DNA of 64,000 nt from Colletes latitarsis (Eukaryota; Arthropoda; Insecta; Hymenoptera; Colletidae), in the NCBI RefSeq assembly GCF_051014445.1, contig NW_027488366.1, forward strand, positions 19,052,001-19,116,000, given 5' to 3'. The stretch's first letter is position 1; each line of letters begins with the position of its first letter. Both the position numbers and the translations under genes were made by a program. Below the pieces are notes generated by a model that was not told where the DNA came from, searched no databases, and worked only from the letters and a program-made list of their open reading frames with translations. Positions 13,498 to 25,719 of the stretch are shown piece by piece.

Positions 13498-15659
13498 CAA
13501 ACCAGAAAAAACCCAGCATCTGGCCAACAAGTATGCGAAAAAAGCGAAAGTATGAGCCAGATGATTGCAAATACCAGAACTAACCCAGACGTAGCCAGCG
13601 TTATCCTCTAAAATACTATTCGGAACCAGCTTCTATTGACTGTTTCAGTGAGGTACCTCATTACTACGTTGTCCAAACCAGAAAAAACCCAGCATCTGGC
13701 CAACAAGTATGCGAAAAAAGCGAAAGTATGAGCAAGATGATTGAAAATACCAGAACTAACCCAGACATAGCCAGCGTTATCCTCTAGAATACTATTCGGA
13801 ACCAGCTTCTATTGACTGTTTCAGTGTGGTACCACATTACTACGTGATACAAACCAGAAAAAGGCCAGGATCTGGCCAACAAGTATGCGAGAAATGCGAA
13901 AGTACGAGCCAGATGAGGGCAAATCCCTGACCTAACCGAAACAAAACCGGCGTTATCCTCTAAACTATTAATAGAAACCAGGTTTAATTGACTGTTTCGG
14001 TGTGGAACGTCATTATTACGTGATCCAAACCAGAAAAAACCCAGCATCTGGCCAACAAGTATGCGAGAAATGCGAAAGTACGAGCCAGATGAGGGCAAAT
14101 CTCAGCCCTAACCGAGACATAACCGGCGTCATCCTCTAAAATATTAATCGCAACCAGGTTTAATTGACTGTTTCGGTGTGGCACCTCATTACTACGGAAT
14201 CCAAACCAGAAAAAACCCAGGATCTGGCCTACAAATATGCGAAAAACGCGAAAGTATGAGCCACATGATTGCAAATACCAGAACGAACCCAGACATAACC
14301 AGAGTTATCCTGTAAAATACTATTCGGAACCAGCTTTTATTGACTGTTTCAGTGAGGTACCTCATTACTACGTGATACAAACCAGAAAAAGGCCAGGATC
14401 TGGCCAACAAGTATGCGAAAAATGCGAAAGTACGAGCCAGATGAGGGCAAATCCCAGACCTAACCGAGACATAACCGGCGTTATCCTCTAAAATATTAAT
14501 CGCAAACAGGTTCAATTGACTCTTCAGGTGTGGTACCACATTACTACGTGATACAAACCAGAAAAAGGCCAGGATCTGGCCAACAAGTATGCGAAAAATG
14601 CGAAGGTACGAACCAGATGAGTGCAAATCCCAGACCTAACCGCGATATAACCGGCGTTATCCTCTAAACCACTAATCGGAACCAGCTTTTATTGACTGTT
14701 TCAGTGAGGTACCTCATTACTACGTGGTCCAAACCAGAAAAAACCCAGCATCTGGCCAACAAGTATGCGAAAAAAGCGAAAGTATGAGCAAGATGATTGC
14801 AAATACCAGAACGAACCCAGACATAACCAGAGTTATCCTCTAAAATACTATTCGGAACCAGCTTTTATTGACTGTTTCAGTGAGGTACCTAATTACTACG
14901 TGATACAAACCAGAAAAAGGCCAGGATCTGGCCAACAAGTATGCGAAAAATGCGAAAGTACGAGCCAGATGAGGGCAAATCCCAGACCTAACCGAGACAT
15001 AAACGGCGTTATCCTCAAAAATATTAATCGCAACCAGGTTTAATTGACTGTTTCAGTGTGGTCCCACATTACTACTTGGTCCAAGCCAGAAAAAGGCCAG
15101 GATCTGGCCAACAAGTATGGGAAAAATGCGAAGGTACGAGCCAGATGAGGGCAAATCCGAGACATAACCGAGATATAACCGGCGTTATCCTCTAAAACAC
15201 TAATCGGAACCAGCTTTTATTGACCGTTTCAGTGAGGTACCTCATTACTACGTGGTCCAAACCAGAAAAAACCCAGCATCTGGCCAACAAGTATGCGAAG
15301 AAAGCGAAAGTATAAGGAAGATGATTGCAAATACCAGACCTAACCGAGACATAACCTGCATTATCCTCTAAAATATTAATCGCAACCAAGGTTTAATTGA
15401 CTGTTTCGGTGTGGTACCGCATTACTACGTGACACAAACCAGAAAAAGCCCAGGATCTTGCGAACAAGTATGCGAGAAACGCGAAAGTACGGGCCAGATG
15501 AGGGCAAATCCCAGAACTAACCGAGACATAACCTGCGTTATCCTGTAAAATTTTAGTCGCTACCAGGTTCAATTGACTGTTTCAGTGTGGTACCACATTA
15601 CTACGTGATCCTAACAATAGAAGAACACAGGATCTGGCCACTCAAGTATGCGAAAAATG

Positions 15660-16363
15660 CGAAAGTACGGGCCAGATGAGGGCAAATCTCAGACCTAACC
15701 GAGATATAACCGGCAATATCCTCTAAAATATTAATCGAAACCGGGTTTAATTGACTGTTTCGGTGTGGAATGTCATTATTACGGGATCCAAACCAGAAAA
15801 AATCCAGCATCTGGCTAACAAGTATGCGAAAAAAGCGAAAGTATGAGCAAGATGATTGCAAATACCAGAACGAACCCAGACATAACCAGAGTTATCCTCT
15901 AAAATACTATTCGCAACCAGCTTTTATTGACTGTTTCAGTAAGGTACCTCATTACTACGTGATACAAACCAGAAAAAGGCCAGGATCTGGCCAACAAGTA
16001 TGCGAAAAATGCGAAGGTACGAGCCAGATGAGGGCAAATCCGAGACCTAACCGAGATATAACCGGCAATATCCTCTAAAGTATTAATCGAAACCAGGTTT
16101 AATTGACTGCTTCGGTGTGGAACGTCATTATTACGGGATCCAAACCAGAAAAAATCCAGCATCTGGCTAACAAGTATGCGAAAAAAGCGAAAGTATGAGC
16201 AAGATGATTGCAAATACCAGAACGAACCCAGACATAACCAGAGTTATCCTCTAAAATACTATTCGCAACCAGCTTTTATTGACTGTTTCAGTAAGGTACC
16301 TCATTACTACGTGATACAAACCAGAAAAAGGCCAGGATCTGGCCAACAAGTATGCGAAAAATG
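15660..16363. repeat. Recent tandem duplication of a 352-bp dimer
   Basis: Two successive 352-bp units share rare variants: AAAAAATCCAGCATCTGGC with TAACAAG, CGGCAATATCC, ATTCGCAACCAGC and CAGTAAGGTACC. The second unit differs at a few positions (GAACGTCATT against GAATGTCATT). It is a local dimer amplification within subfamily A. Confidence 0.82.
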
Positions 16364-18439
16364 CGAAAGTACGAGCCAGATGAGGGCAAATCCCAGACCT
16401 AACCGAGACATAGACGGCGTTATCCTCTAAAATATTAATCGCAACCAGGTTTAATTGACTGTTTCAGTGTGGTCCCACATTACTACTTGGTCCAAGCCAG
16501 AAAAAGGCCCGGATCTGGCCAACAAGTATGGGAAAATGCGAAGGTACGAGCCAGATGAGGGCAAATCCGAGACCTAACCGAGATATAACCGGCGTTATCC
16601 TCTAAAACTCTAATCCAGCTTTTATTGACCGTCTCAGTGAGGTACCTCATTACTACGGGATTCAAACCAGAAAAAACCCAGGATCTGGCCAACAAATATG
16701 CGAAAAACGCGAAAGTATGAGCCAGATGATTGCAAATACCAGAACTAACCCAGACATAGCCAGCGTTATCCTCTAAAATACTATTCGGAACCAGCTTCTA
16801 TTGACTGTTTCAGTGTGGTACCACATTACTACGTGATACAAACCAGAAAAAGGCCAGGATCTGGCCAACAAGTATGCGAAAAATGCGAAGGTACGAACCA
16901 GATGAGTGCAAATCCCAGACCTAACCGAGATATAACCGGCGTTATCCTCTAAAACACTAATCGGAACCAGCTTTTATTGACTGTTCCAGTGAGGTACCTC
17001 ATTACTACGTGGTCCAAACCAGAAAAAAACCCAGGATCTGGCCAACAAGTATGCGAAAAATGCGAAAGTACGAGCCAGATGGGGGCAAATCCCAGACCTA
17101 ACCGAGACATAACCGGCGTTATCCTCTAAAATATTAATCGCAAACAGGTTCAATTGACTCTTCAGGTGTGGAACCTCATTACTACGGGATTCAAACCAGA
17201 AAAAACCCAGGATCTGGCCAACAAATATGCGAAAAACGCGAAAGTATGAGCCAGATGATTGCAAATACCAGAACTAACCCAGACATAGCCAGCGTTATCC
17301 TCTAAAATACTATTCGGAACCAGCTTCTATTGACTGTTTCAGTGTGGTACCACATTACTACGTGATACAAAACCAGGAAAAGGCCAGGATCTGGCCAACA
17401 AGTATGCGAAAAATGCGAAGGTACGAAACAGATGAGTGCAAATCCCAGACCTAACCGAGATATAACCGGCGTTATCCTCTAAAACACTAATCGGAACCAG
17501 CTTTTATTGACTGTTTCAGTGAGGTACCTCATTACTACGTGGTCCAAACCAGAAAAAACCCAGCATCTGGCCAACAAGTATGCGAAAAAAGCGAAAGTAT
17601 GAGCAAGATGATTGCAAATACCAGAACTAACCCAGACATAACCAGCGTTATCCTCTAAAACACTAATCGGAACCAGTTTTTATTGACTGTTTCAGTGTGG
17701 TACCACATTACTACGTGATCCAAACCAGAAAAAGCCCAGGATCTGGCCAACAAGTATGCGAAAAATGCGAAAGTACGAGCCAGATGAGGGCAAAACCCAG
17801 ACCTAACCGAGACATAACCTGCGTTATCCTCTAAAATATTAATCGCAACCAAGGTTTAATTGACTCTTCAGGTGTGGAACCTCATTACTACGGGATCCAA
17901 ACCAGAAAAAACCCAGGATCTGGCCAACAAATATGCGAAAATCGCGAAAGTATGAGCCAGATGATTGCAAATACCAGAACTAACCCAGACATAGCCAGCG
18001 TTATCCTCTGAAATACTATTCGGAACCAGCTTCTATTGACTGTTTCAGTGTGGTACCACATTACTACGTGATACAAACCAGAAAAAGGCCAGGATCTGGC
18101 CAACAAGTATGCGAAAAATGCGAAGGTACGAACCAGATGAGTGCAAATCCCAGACCTAACCGAGATATAACCGGCGTTATCCTCTAAAACACTAATCGGA
18201 ACCAGCTTTTATTGACTGTTTCAGTGAGGTACCTCATTACTACGTGGTCCAAACCAGAAAAAACCCAGCATCTGGCCAACAAGTATGCGAAAAAAGCGAA
18301 AGTATGAGCAAGATGATTGCAAATACCAGAACGAACCCAGACATAACCAGAGTTATCCTCTAAAATACTATTCGGAACCAGCTTTTATTGACTGTTTCAG
18401 TGAGGTACCTCATTACTACGTGATACAAACCAGAAAAAG

Positions 18440-18545
18440 CCCAGGATCTGGCCAACAAGTATGCGAAAAATGCAAAAGTATGAGCCTGATCAGGGCAAAT
18501 CCCAGACCTATCCCAGACCAAACTTGCGTTATCCTCTAAAATATT
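18440..18545. other. Switch point from subfamily A to subfamily B
   Basis: A single monomer carries A-type sequence on its left (GATCTGGCCAACAAGTATGCG) and B-type sequence on its right (TATGAGCCTGATCAGGGC, CCTATCCCAGACCAAACTTG, ATTGATCGAAACC). The change falls between about 18,470 and 18,490, without a gap, inversion or foreign DNA, so it looks like a recombination junction between homologous arrays. Confidence 0.8.
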
Positions 18546-20260
18546 GATCGAAACCTGGTTTAATCAACTGTTTCAGTGTGGTACCACATTACTATGTGAT
18601 CCAAACCAGAAAATAGCCCAGGATCTATCCATGAAGTATAAGAAATATGCGAAAGTATGAGCCTGATGAGGGCAAATCCTAGACCTAACCCAGACCTAAC
18701 ATGCGTTATCCTCAAAAATATTTATCAAGACCAGGTTTAACTGAATGCTTCAGTGTGGTACCACATTACTGCGTGATCCATACCAGAGAAAACCCAGGAT
18801 CTGTTCAACAAGTATGTGAAAAATGCGAACGTATGACCCTGATGTGGGCAAATCCCAGACCTATCCCAGACCTAACTTGCATTGTCCTCTAAAATATTGA
18901 TGGAAATCAGGTTTAATTGACTGTTTCAGTGTGGTACCACATTACTACGTGATCCAATCCAGAAATAGCCCAGGATCTAGCCATGAAGTATGAGAAATAT
19001 GCGAAAGTATGAGCCTGATGAGAGCAAATCCTAGACCTAACCCAGACCTAACATGAATTATTCTCTAAAATATTGATCGAAACCTGGTTTAATCGACTGT
19101 TTCAGTGTGGTACCACAATACTACGTGATGCAATCCAGAAAAAGCCCAGGATCTAGCCATCAAGTATGAGAAATATGCGAAAGAATGAGCCTGATGAGGG
19201 CAAATCCTAGACCTAACCTAGACATAACATGAATTATTCTCAAAAATATTGATCGAAACCTGGTTTAATCGACTGTTTCAGTGTGGTACCACATTACTAC
19301 GTGATCCAATCCAGAAATAGCCCAGGATCTAGCCATGAAGTATGAGAAATATGCGAAAGAATGAGCCTGATGAGAGCAAATCCCAGACCTAACCTAGACC
19401 TAACATGAAATATTCTCTAAAACATTGATCGAAACCAGGTTTAATTGACTGTTCCAGTGTGGTCCCACATTACTACCTGATCCAAACCAGGAAAAACCCA
19501 GGATCTGTTCAACAAGTATGTGAAAAACGCGAAAGTATGAGCCTGATGAGGGCAAATCCCAGACCTATCCCAGACCTAACTTGCGTTATCCTCTAAAATA
19601 TTGATCGAAACCAGGTTTAATCGACTGCTTCAGTGTGGTACCACACTACTACGTGACCCAAACAGGAAAAAACCCAGGATCTGTTCAACATGTATGTGAA
19701 AAACGCGAAAGAATGAGCCTGATGAGAGCAAATCCCAGACCTAACGTAGACATAACATGAAATATTCTCTAAAACATTGATCGAAACCAGGTTTAATTGA
19801 CTGTTCCAGTGTAGTCCCACATTACTACGTGATCCAATCCAGAAATAGCCCAGGATCTAGCCATGAAGTATGAGAAATATGCGAAAGTATGAGCCTGATG
19901 AGAGCAAATCCTAGACCTAACCCAGACCTAACATGAATTATTCTCTAAAATATTGATCGAAACCTGGTTTAATCGACTGTTTCAGTGTGGTACCACAATA
20001 CTACGTGATGCAATCCAGAAAAAGCCCAGGATCTAGCCATCAAGTATGAGAAATATGCGAAAGAATGAGCCTGATGAGGGCAAATCCTAGACCTAACCTA
20101 GACATAACATGAATTATTCTCAAAAATATTGATCGAAACCTGGTTTAATCGACTGTTTCAGTGTGGTACCACATTACTACGTGATCCAATCCAGAAATAG
20201 CCCAGGATCTAGCCATGAAGTATGAGAAATATGCGAAAGAATGAGCCTGATGAGAGCAAA

Positions 20261-21492
20261 TCCCAGACCTAACCTAGACCTAACATGAAATATTCTCTAA
20301 AACATTGATCGAAACCAGGTTTAATTGACTGTTCCAGTGTGGTCCCACATTACTACCTGATCCAAACCAGGAAAAACCCAGGATCTGTTCAACAAGTATG
20401 TGAAAAACGCGAAAGTATGAGCCTGATGAGGGCAAATCCCAGACCTATCCCAGAACTAACTTGCGTTATCCTCTAAAATATTGATCGAAACCAGGTTTAA
20501 TCGACTGCTTCAGTGTGGTACCACACTACTACGTGACCCAAACAGGAAAAAACCCAGGATCTGTTCAACAAGTATGTGAAAAACGCGAAAGTATGAGCCT
20601 GATGAGCGCAAATCCCAGACCTATCCCAGACCTAACTTGCGTTATCCTCTAAAATATTGAACGAAACCAGGTTTAATTGACTGTTTCAGCGTGGTACCAC
20701 ATTAGTACGTGACCCAAACCGGAAAAAACCCAGGATCTGTTCAACAAGTATGTGAAAAACGCGAAAGTATGAGCCTGATGAGGGCAAATCCCAGACCTAT
20801 CCCAGACCTAACTTGCGTTATCCTCAAAAATATTGATAGAAACCTGGTTTAATCGACTGTTTGAGTGTGGTACCACATTACTACGTGATCCAATCCAGAA
20901 ATAGCCCAGGATCTAGCCATGAAGTATGAGAAATATGCGAAAAAATGAGCCTGATGAGAGCAAATCCCAGACCTAACCTAGACCTAACATGAAATATTCT
21001 CTAAAACATTGATCGAAACCAGGTTTAATTGACTGTTCCAGTGTGGTCCCACATTACTACCTGATCCAAACCAGGAAAAACCCAGGATCTGTTCAACAAG
21101 TATGTGAAGAATGCGAAAGTATGAGCCTGATGAGGGCAAATCCCAGACGTATCCCAGACCAAACTTGCGTTATCCTCTAAAATATTGATCGAAACCAGGT
21201 TTAATCGACTGCTTCAGTGTGGTACCACACTACTACGTGACCCAAACAGGAAAAAACCCAGGATCTGTTCAACAAGTATGTGAAAAACGCGAAAGTATGA
21301 GCCTGATGAGGGCAAATCCCAGACCTATCCCAGACCTAACTTGCGTTATCCTCTAAAATATTGATAGAAACCTGGTTTAATCGACTGTTCCAGTGTGGTA
21401 CCACATTACTACGTGATCCAATCCAGAAATAGCCCAGGATCTAGCCATGAAGTATGAGAAATATGCGAAAGAATGAGCCTGATGAGAGCAAA
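20261..21492. repeat. 4-monomer (704-bp) HOR cluster, first site
   Basis: The marker TAACATGAAATATTCTC with AAACATTGATCGAAACC recurs at spacings of 880 bp (from 19,381), 704 bp (20,261 to 20,965) and 528 bp (to 21,493), that is five, four and three monomers. The basic unit is one B2 monomer, the TTCCAGTGTGGTCCC monomer and B1 monomers, one of which carries the rare CACATTAGTACGTGACCC. Confidence 0.82.
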
Positions 21493-21713
21493 TCCCAGAC
21501 CTAACGTAGACATAACATGAAATATTCTCTAAAACATTGATCGAAACCAGGTTTAATTGACTGTTCCAGTGTAGTCCCACATTACTACCTGATCCAAACC
21601 AGGAAAAACCCAGGATCTGTTCAACAAGTATGTGAAAAACGCGAAAGTATGAGCCTGATGAGGGCAAATCCCTGGGCTAACCTAGACCTAACACGCGTTA
21701 TCCTCTAAAATAT

Positions 21714-23430
21714 TTATCAAGGCCAGGTTTATTTGATTGTTTCAGTGTGGTCCCACATTAATACGTAATCCAAACCAGAAAAAACCCAGGATCCGTTCAA
21801 CAAGTATGTGAAGAATGCGAAAGTATGAGTCTGATGAGTGAAAATCCCCGGCGTAACCTAGACCTAACATGCGTTATCCTCAAAAATATTGATCGAAACC
21901 AGGTTTAATGTACTGTTTCAGTGTGGTACCACACTACTACGTGATCCAAACCAGAAAAAACCCAGGATCTGTTCAACAAGTATGTGAAAAACGCGAAAGT
22001 ATGAGCCTGATGAGGGCAAATCCCAGACCTATCCCAGACCTAACTTGCGTTGTCCTCTAAGATATTGATCGAAACCAGGTTTAATTGACTGTTTCAGTGT
22101 TGTACTTCATTACTACATGATGCAATCCAGAAAAAGCCCAGGATCTGGCCATCAAGAATGAGAAATATGCGAAAGTATGAGCCTGATGAGGGCGAATCCC
22201 AGACCTATCCCAGACCTAACATGCGTTATCCTCTAAGACATTAATCGAAACCAGGTTTAATCGACTGTTTCAGTGTGGTACCACATTACTACGTGATCCA
22301 AACAAGAAAAAAACCCAGGATCTTGTCAACGAGTATGTGAAGTGTGCGAAAGTATGAGTCTGATGAGGGCTAATCCCAGACCTAACCTAGACCTAACATG
22401 AATTATTCTCTAAAATATTGATCGAAACCAGGTTTAATTGACTGTTTTAGTTGTGGTACCACTTTACTACGTGATCCAAAGCAGAAAAAACCCTCGATCA
22501 GGTCAACATGCATGTTAAAACTGCGAAAGTATGAGCCTGATGAGGGCTAATCCCAGACCTATCCCAGACCTAACTTGCGTTATCCTCTAAAATAGTGATC
22601 GAAACCAGGTTTAATTGACTGTTTTAGTTGTGGTACCACTTTACTACGTGATCCAAAGCAGAAAAAACACTTGATCAGGTCAACATGCATGTTAAAACTG
22701 CGAAAGTATGACCCTGATGAGGGCAAATCCCAGGCCTAACCTAGGCCTAACATGCGTTATCTTCTAAAATATTGAGCGAAACCAGGTTTAATTGACTGTT
22801 TCAGTGTGGTACCACATTACTACGTGACCCAAACCGGAAAAAACCCAGGATCTGTTCAACAAGTATGTGAAAAACGCGAAAGTATGAGCCTGATGAGGGC
22901 AAATCCCAGACCAATCCCAGACCTAACTTGCATTATCCTCTAAAATATTGATCCAAACCAGGTTTAATGGACTGTTTCAGTGTGGTACCTTTTTACTACG
23001 TGATACAAAGCAGAAAAAACCCTCGATCACGTCAACATGTATGTTAAGACTGCGAAAGTATGACCCTGATGAGGGCAAATCCCAGGCCTAACCTAGACCT
23101 AACATGCGTTGTCCTCTAAAATATTGATGGAAACCAGTCTTAATTGACTGTTTCAGTGTTGCACTTCATTACTACGTGATGCAATCCAGAAAAAGCCCAG
23201 GATCTAGGTATCAAGTATGAGAAATATGCGAAAGAATGAGCCCGACGAGAGCAAATCCCAGACCTAACCTGGACCTAACATGAATTATTCTCTAAAATAT
23301 TGATCAAAACCAGGCTTAATTGACTGTTTCAGTGTGGTACCACATTACTACGTGACCCAATCCAGAAATAGCCCAGGATCCAGCCATGAAGTATGAGAAA
23401 TATGCGAAAGTATAAGCCTGATGGGGGCAA
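21714..23430. repeat. 15-monomer HOR, truncated copy 0
   Basis: This starts at the anchor TTATCAAGGCCAGG and follows the long copies for about 1.7 kb (nearly ten monomers), including the paired GTTTTAGTTGTGG monomers and the ACCAGTCTTAATTG monomer. It then switches to CAGACCAAACTTGCG and the 704-bp HOR. Confidence 0.85.
22505..22516. other. Second dyad AACATGCATGTT in B3 monomers
   Basis: This is a perfect 12-bp palindrome in the B3 class, at the position where other monomers have AACAAGTATGTG. I found eight copies: 22,505; 22,682; 26,732; 26,909; 29,375; 29,552; 32,018; 32,195. They form pairs about 177 bp apart, one pair per 15-monomer HOR copy. Other B3 copies have AACATGTATGTT, with the same arms but an asymmetric centre. 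Confidence 0.85.
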
Positions 23431-23607
23431 ATCCTAGACCTATCCCAGACCAAACTTGCGTTATCCTCTAAAATATTGATCGAAACCTGGTTTAATCGAC
23501 TGTTTCAGTGTGGTACCACATTACTACGTGATCCAATCCAGAAATAGCCCAGGATCTAGCCATGAAGTATGAGAAATATGCGAAAGAATGAGCCTGATGA
23601 GAGCAAA

Positions 23608-25719
23608 TCCCAGACCTAACCTAGACCTAACATGAAATATTCTCTAAAACATTGATCGAAACCAGGTTTAATTGACTGTTCCAGTGTGGTCCCACATTAC
23701 TACCTGATCCAAACCAGGAAAAACCCAGGATCTGTTCAACAAGTATGTGAAAAACGCGAAAGTATGAGCCTGATGAGGGCAAATCCCAGACCTATCCCAG
23801 ACCTAACTTGCGTTATCCTCTAAAATATTGATCGAAACCAGGTTTAATCGACTGCTTCAGTGTGGTACCACACTACTACGTGACCCAAACAGGAAAAAAC
23901 CCAGGATCTGTTCAACATGTATGTGAAAAACGCGAAAGTATGAGCCTGATGAGGGCAAATCCCAGACCTATCCCAGACCTAACTTGCGTTATCCTCTAAA
24001 ATATTGAACGAAACCAGGTTTAATTGACTGTTTCAGCGTGGTACCACATTAGTACGTGACCCAAACCGGAAAAAACCCAGGATCTGTTCAACAAGTATGT
24101 GAAAAACGCGAAAGTATGAGCCTGATGAGGGCAAATCCCAGACCTATCCCAGACCTAACATGCGTTATCCTCCAAAATATTGATCGAAACCTGGTTTAAT
24201 CGACTGTTTCAGTGTGGTACCACATTACTACGTGATCCGATCCAGAAATAGCCCAGGATCTAGCCATGAAGTATGAGAAATATGCGAAAGAATGAGCCTG
24301 ATGAGAGCAAATCCCAGACCTAACCTAGACCTAACATGAAATATTCTCTAAAACATTGATCGAAACCAGGTTTAATTGACTGTTCCAGTGTGGTCCCACA
24401 TTACTACCTGATCCAAACCAGGAAAAACCCAGGATCTGTTCAACAAGTATGTGAAAAACGCGAAAGTATGAGCCTGATGAGGGCAAATCCCAGACCTATC
24501 CCAGACCTAACTTGCGTTATCCTCTAAAATATTGATCGAAACCAGGTTTAATCGTCTGCTTCAGTGTGGTACCACACTACTACGTGACCCAAACAGGAAA
24601 AAACCCAGGATCTGTTCAACAAGTATGTGAAAAACGCGAAAGTATGAGCCTGATGAGGGCAAATCCCAGACCTATCCCAGACCTAACTTGCGTTATCCTC
24701 TAAAATATTGAACGAAACCAGGTTTAATTGACTGTTTCAGCGTGGTACCACATTAGTACGTGACCCAAACCGGAAAAAACCCAGGATCTGTTCAACAAGT
24801 ATGTGAAAAACGCGAAAGTATGAGCCTGATGAGGGCAAATCCCAGACCTATCCCAGACCTAACTTGCGTTATCCTCAAAAATATTGATAGAAACCTGGTT
24901 TAATCGACTGTTTGAGTGTGGTACCACATTACTACGTGATCCAATCCAGAAATAGCCCAGGATCTAGCCATGAAGTATGAGAAATATGCGAAAGAATGAG
25001 CCTGATGAGAGCAAATCCCAGACCTAACCTAGACCTAACATGAAATATTCTCTAAAACATTGATCGAAACCAGGTTTAATTGACTGTTCCAGTGTGGTCC
25101 CACATTACTACCTGATCCAAACCAGGAAAAACCCAGGATCTGTTCAACAAGTATGTGAAGAATGCGAAAGTATGAGCCTGATGAGGGCAAATCCCAGACC
25201 TATCCCAGACCAAACTTGCGTTATCCTCTAAAATATTGATCGAAACCAGGTTTAATCGACTGCTTCAGTGTGGTACCACACTACTACGTGACCCAAACAG
25301 GAAAAAACCCAGGATCTGTTCAACAAGTATGTGAAAAACGCGAAAGTATGAGCCTGATGAGGGCAAATCCCAGACCTATCCCAGACCTAACTTGCGTTAT
25401 CCTCAAAAATATTGATAGAAACCTGGTTTAATCGACTGCTTCAGTGTGGTACCACACTACTACGTGACCCAAACAGGAAAAAACCCAGGATCTGTTCAAC
25501 AAGTATGTGAAAAACGCGAAAGTATGAGCCTGATGAGGGCAAATCCCAGACCTATCCCAGACCTAACTTGCGTTATCCTCAAAAATATTGATAGAAACCT
25601 GGTTTAATCGACTGTTCCAGTGTGGTACCACATTACTACGTGATCCAATCCAGAAATAGCCCAGGATCTAGCCATGAAGTATGAGAAATATGCGAAAGAA
25701 TGAGCCTGATGAGAGCAAA
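23608..25719. repeat. 4-monomer (704-bp) HOR cluster, second site (three regular copies)
   Basis: The same marker (TAACATGAAATATTCTC) follows reference positions 23,608, 24,312, 25,016 and 25,720, all exactly 704 bp apart. The rare CACATTAGTACG monomer appears at 24,037 and 24,742 but is missing from the third unit, which has an extra B1 monomer instead. Confidence 0.85.

Larger units (their letters stand above)
1..18470. repeat. Satellite array, subfamily A (about 176-bp monomers, mostly 352-bp dimers)
   Basis: Head-to-tail monomers of about 176 bp fill the region, seen from the regular recurrence of GTTATCCTCTAAAA, AACCAGGTTTAATTGACTG, GGTACC, TTACTACGTG and CCAGGATCTGGCCAACAAG. Two monomer types tend to alternate. 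One carries AGCAAGATGATTGCAAATACC-like sequence followed by AACACTAATCGGAACCAG. The other carries GAGCCAGATGAGGGCAAAT followed by ACATAACCGGCG and TATTAATCGCAACCAGG. The larger period is therefore 352 bp. I see no gene, RNA gene or foreign element in this stretch. Stop-free frames recur at multiples of the monomer and simply reflect the repeat. The likely context is centromeric or pericentromeric heterochromatin; that is inferred from organisation, not from a recognised satellite name. Local monomer deletions and block duplications are listed separately. Confidence 0.93.
19381..23430. repeat. Composite 4.2-kb duplication, copy 1
   Basis: This block holds the short HOR cluster followed by the truncated first copy of the 15-monomer unit. 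It recurs at 23,608-27,657 with an offset of 4,227 bp at both ends (anchor TTATCAAGGCCAGG at 21,714 and 25,941). Internally the offset drops to 4,051 and returns, because the two copies differ by a monomer lost in one place and gained in another. Confidence 0.83.

Noticed and set aside
629..18539. Many stop-free frames of 60-144 codons on both strands in the left domain with similar predicted proteins (minus strand 629-943, 4149-4463, 14192-14626; plus strand 11421-11675).
   Set aside because: They repeat with the satellite period, overlap on opposite strands, begin and end at the same points of the monomer, and shift frame each monomer because 176 is not a multiple of 3. They show no domain, no codon structure and no independent conservation.
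18471..18540. Possible assembly mis-join at the subfamily seam.
   Set aside because: The monomer is complete and in phase with no duplicated or missing bases, so a biological recombination junction is the simpler view; a mis-join cannot be fully excluded from sequence alone.
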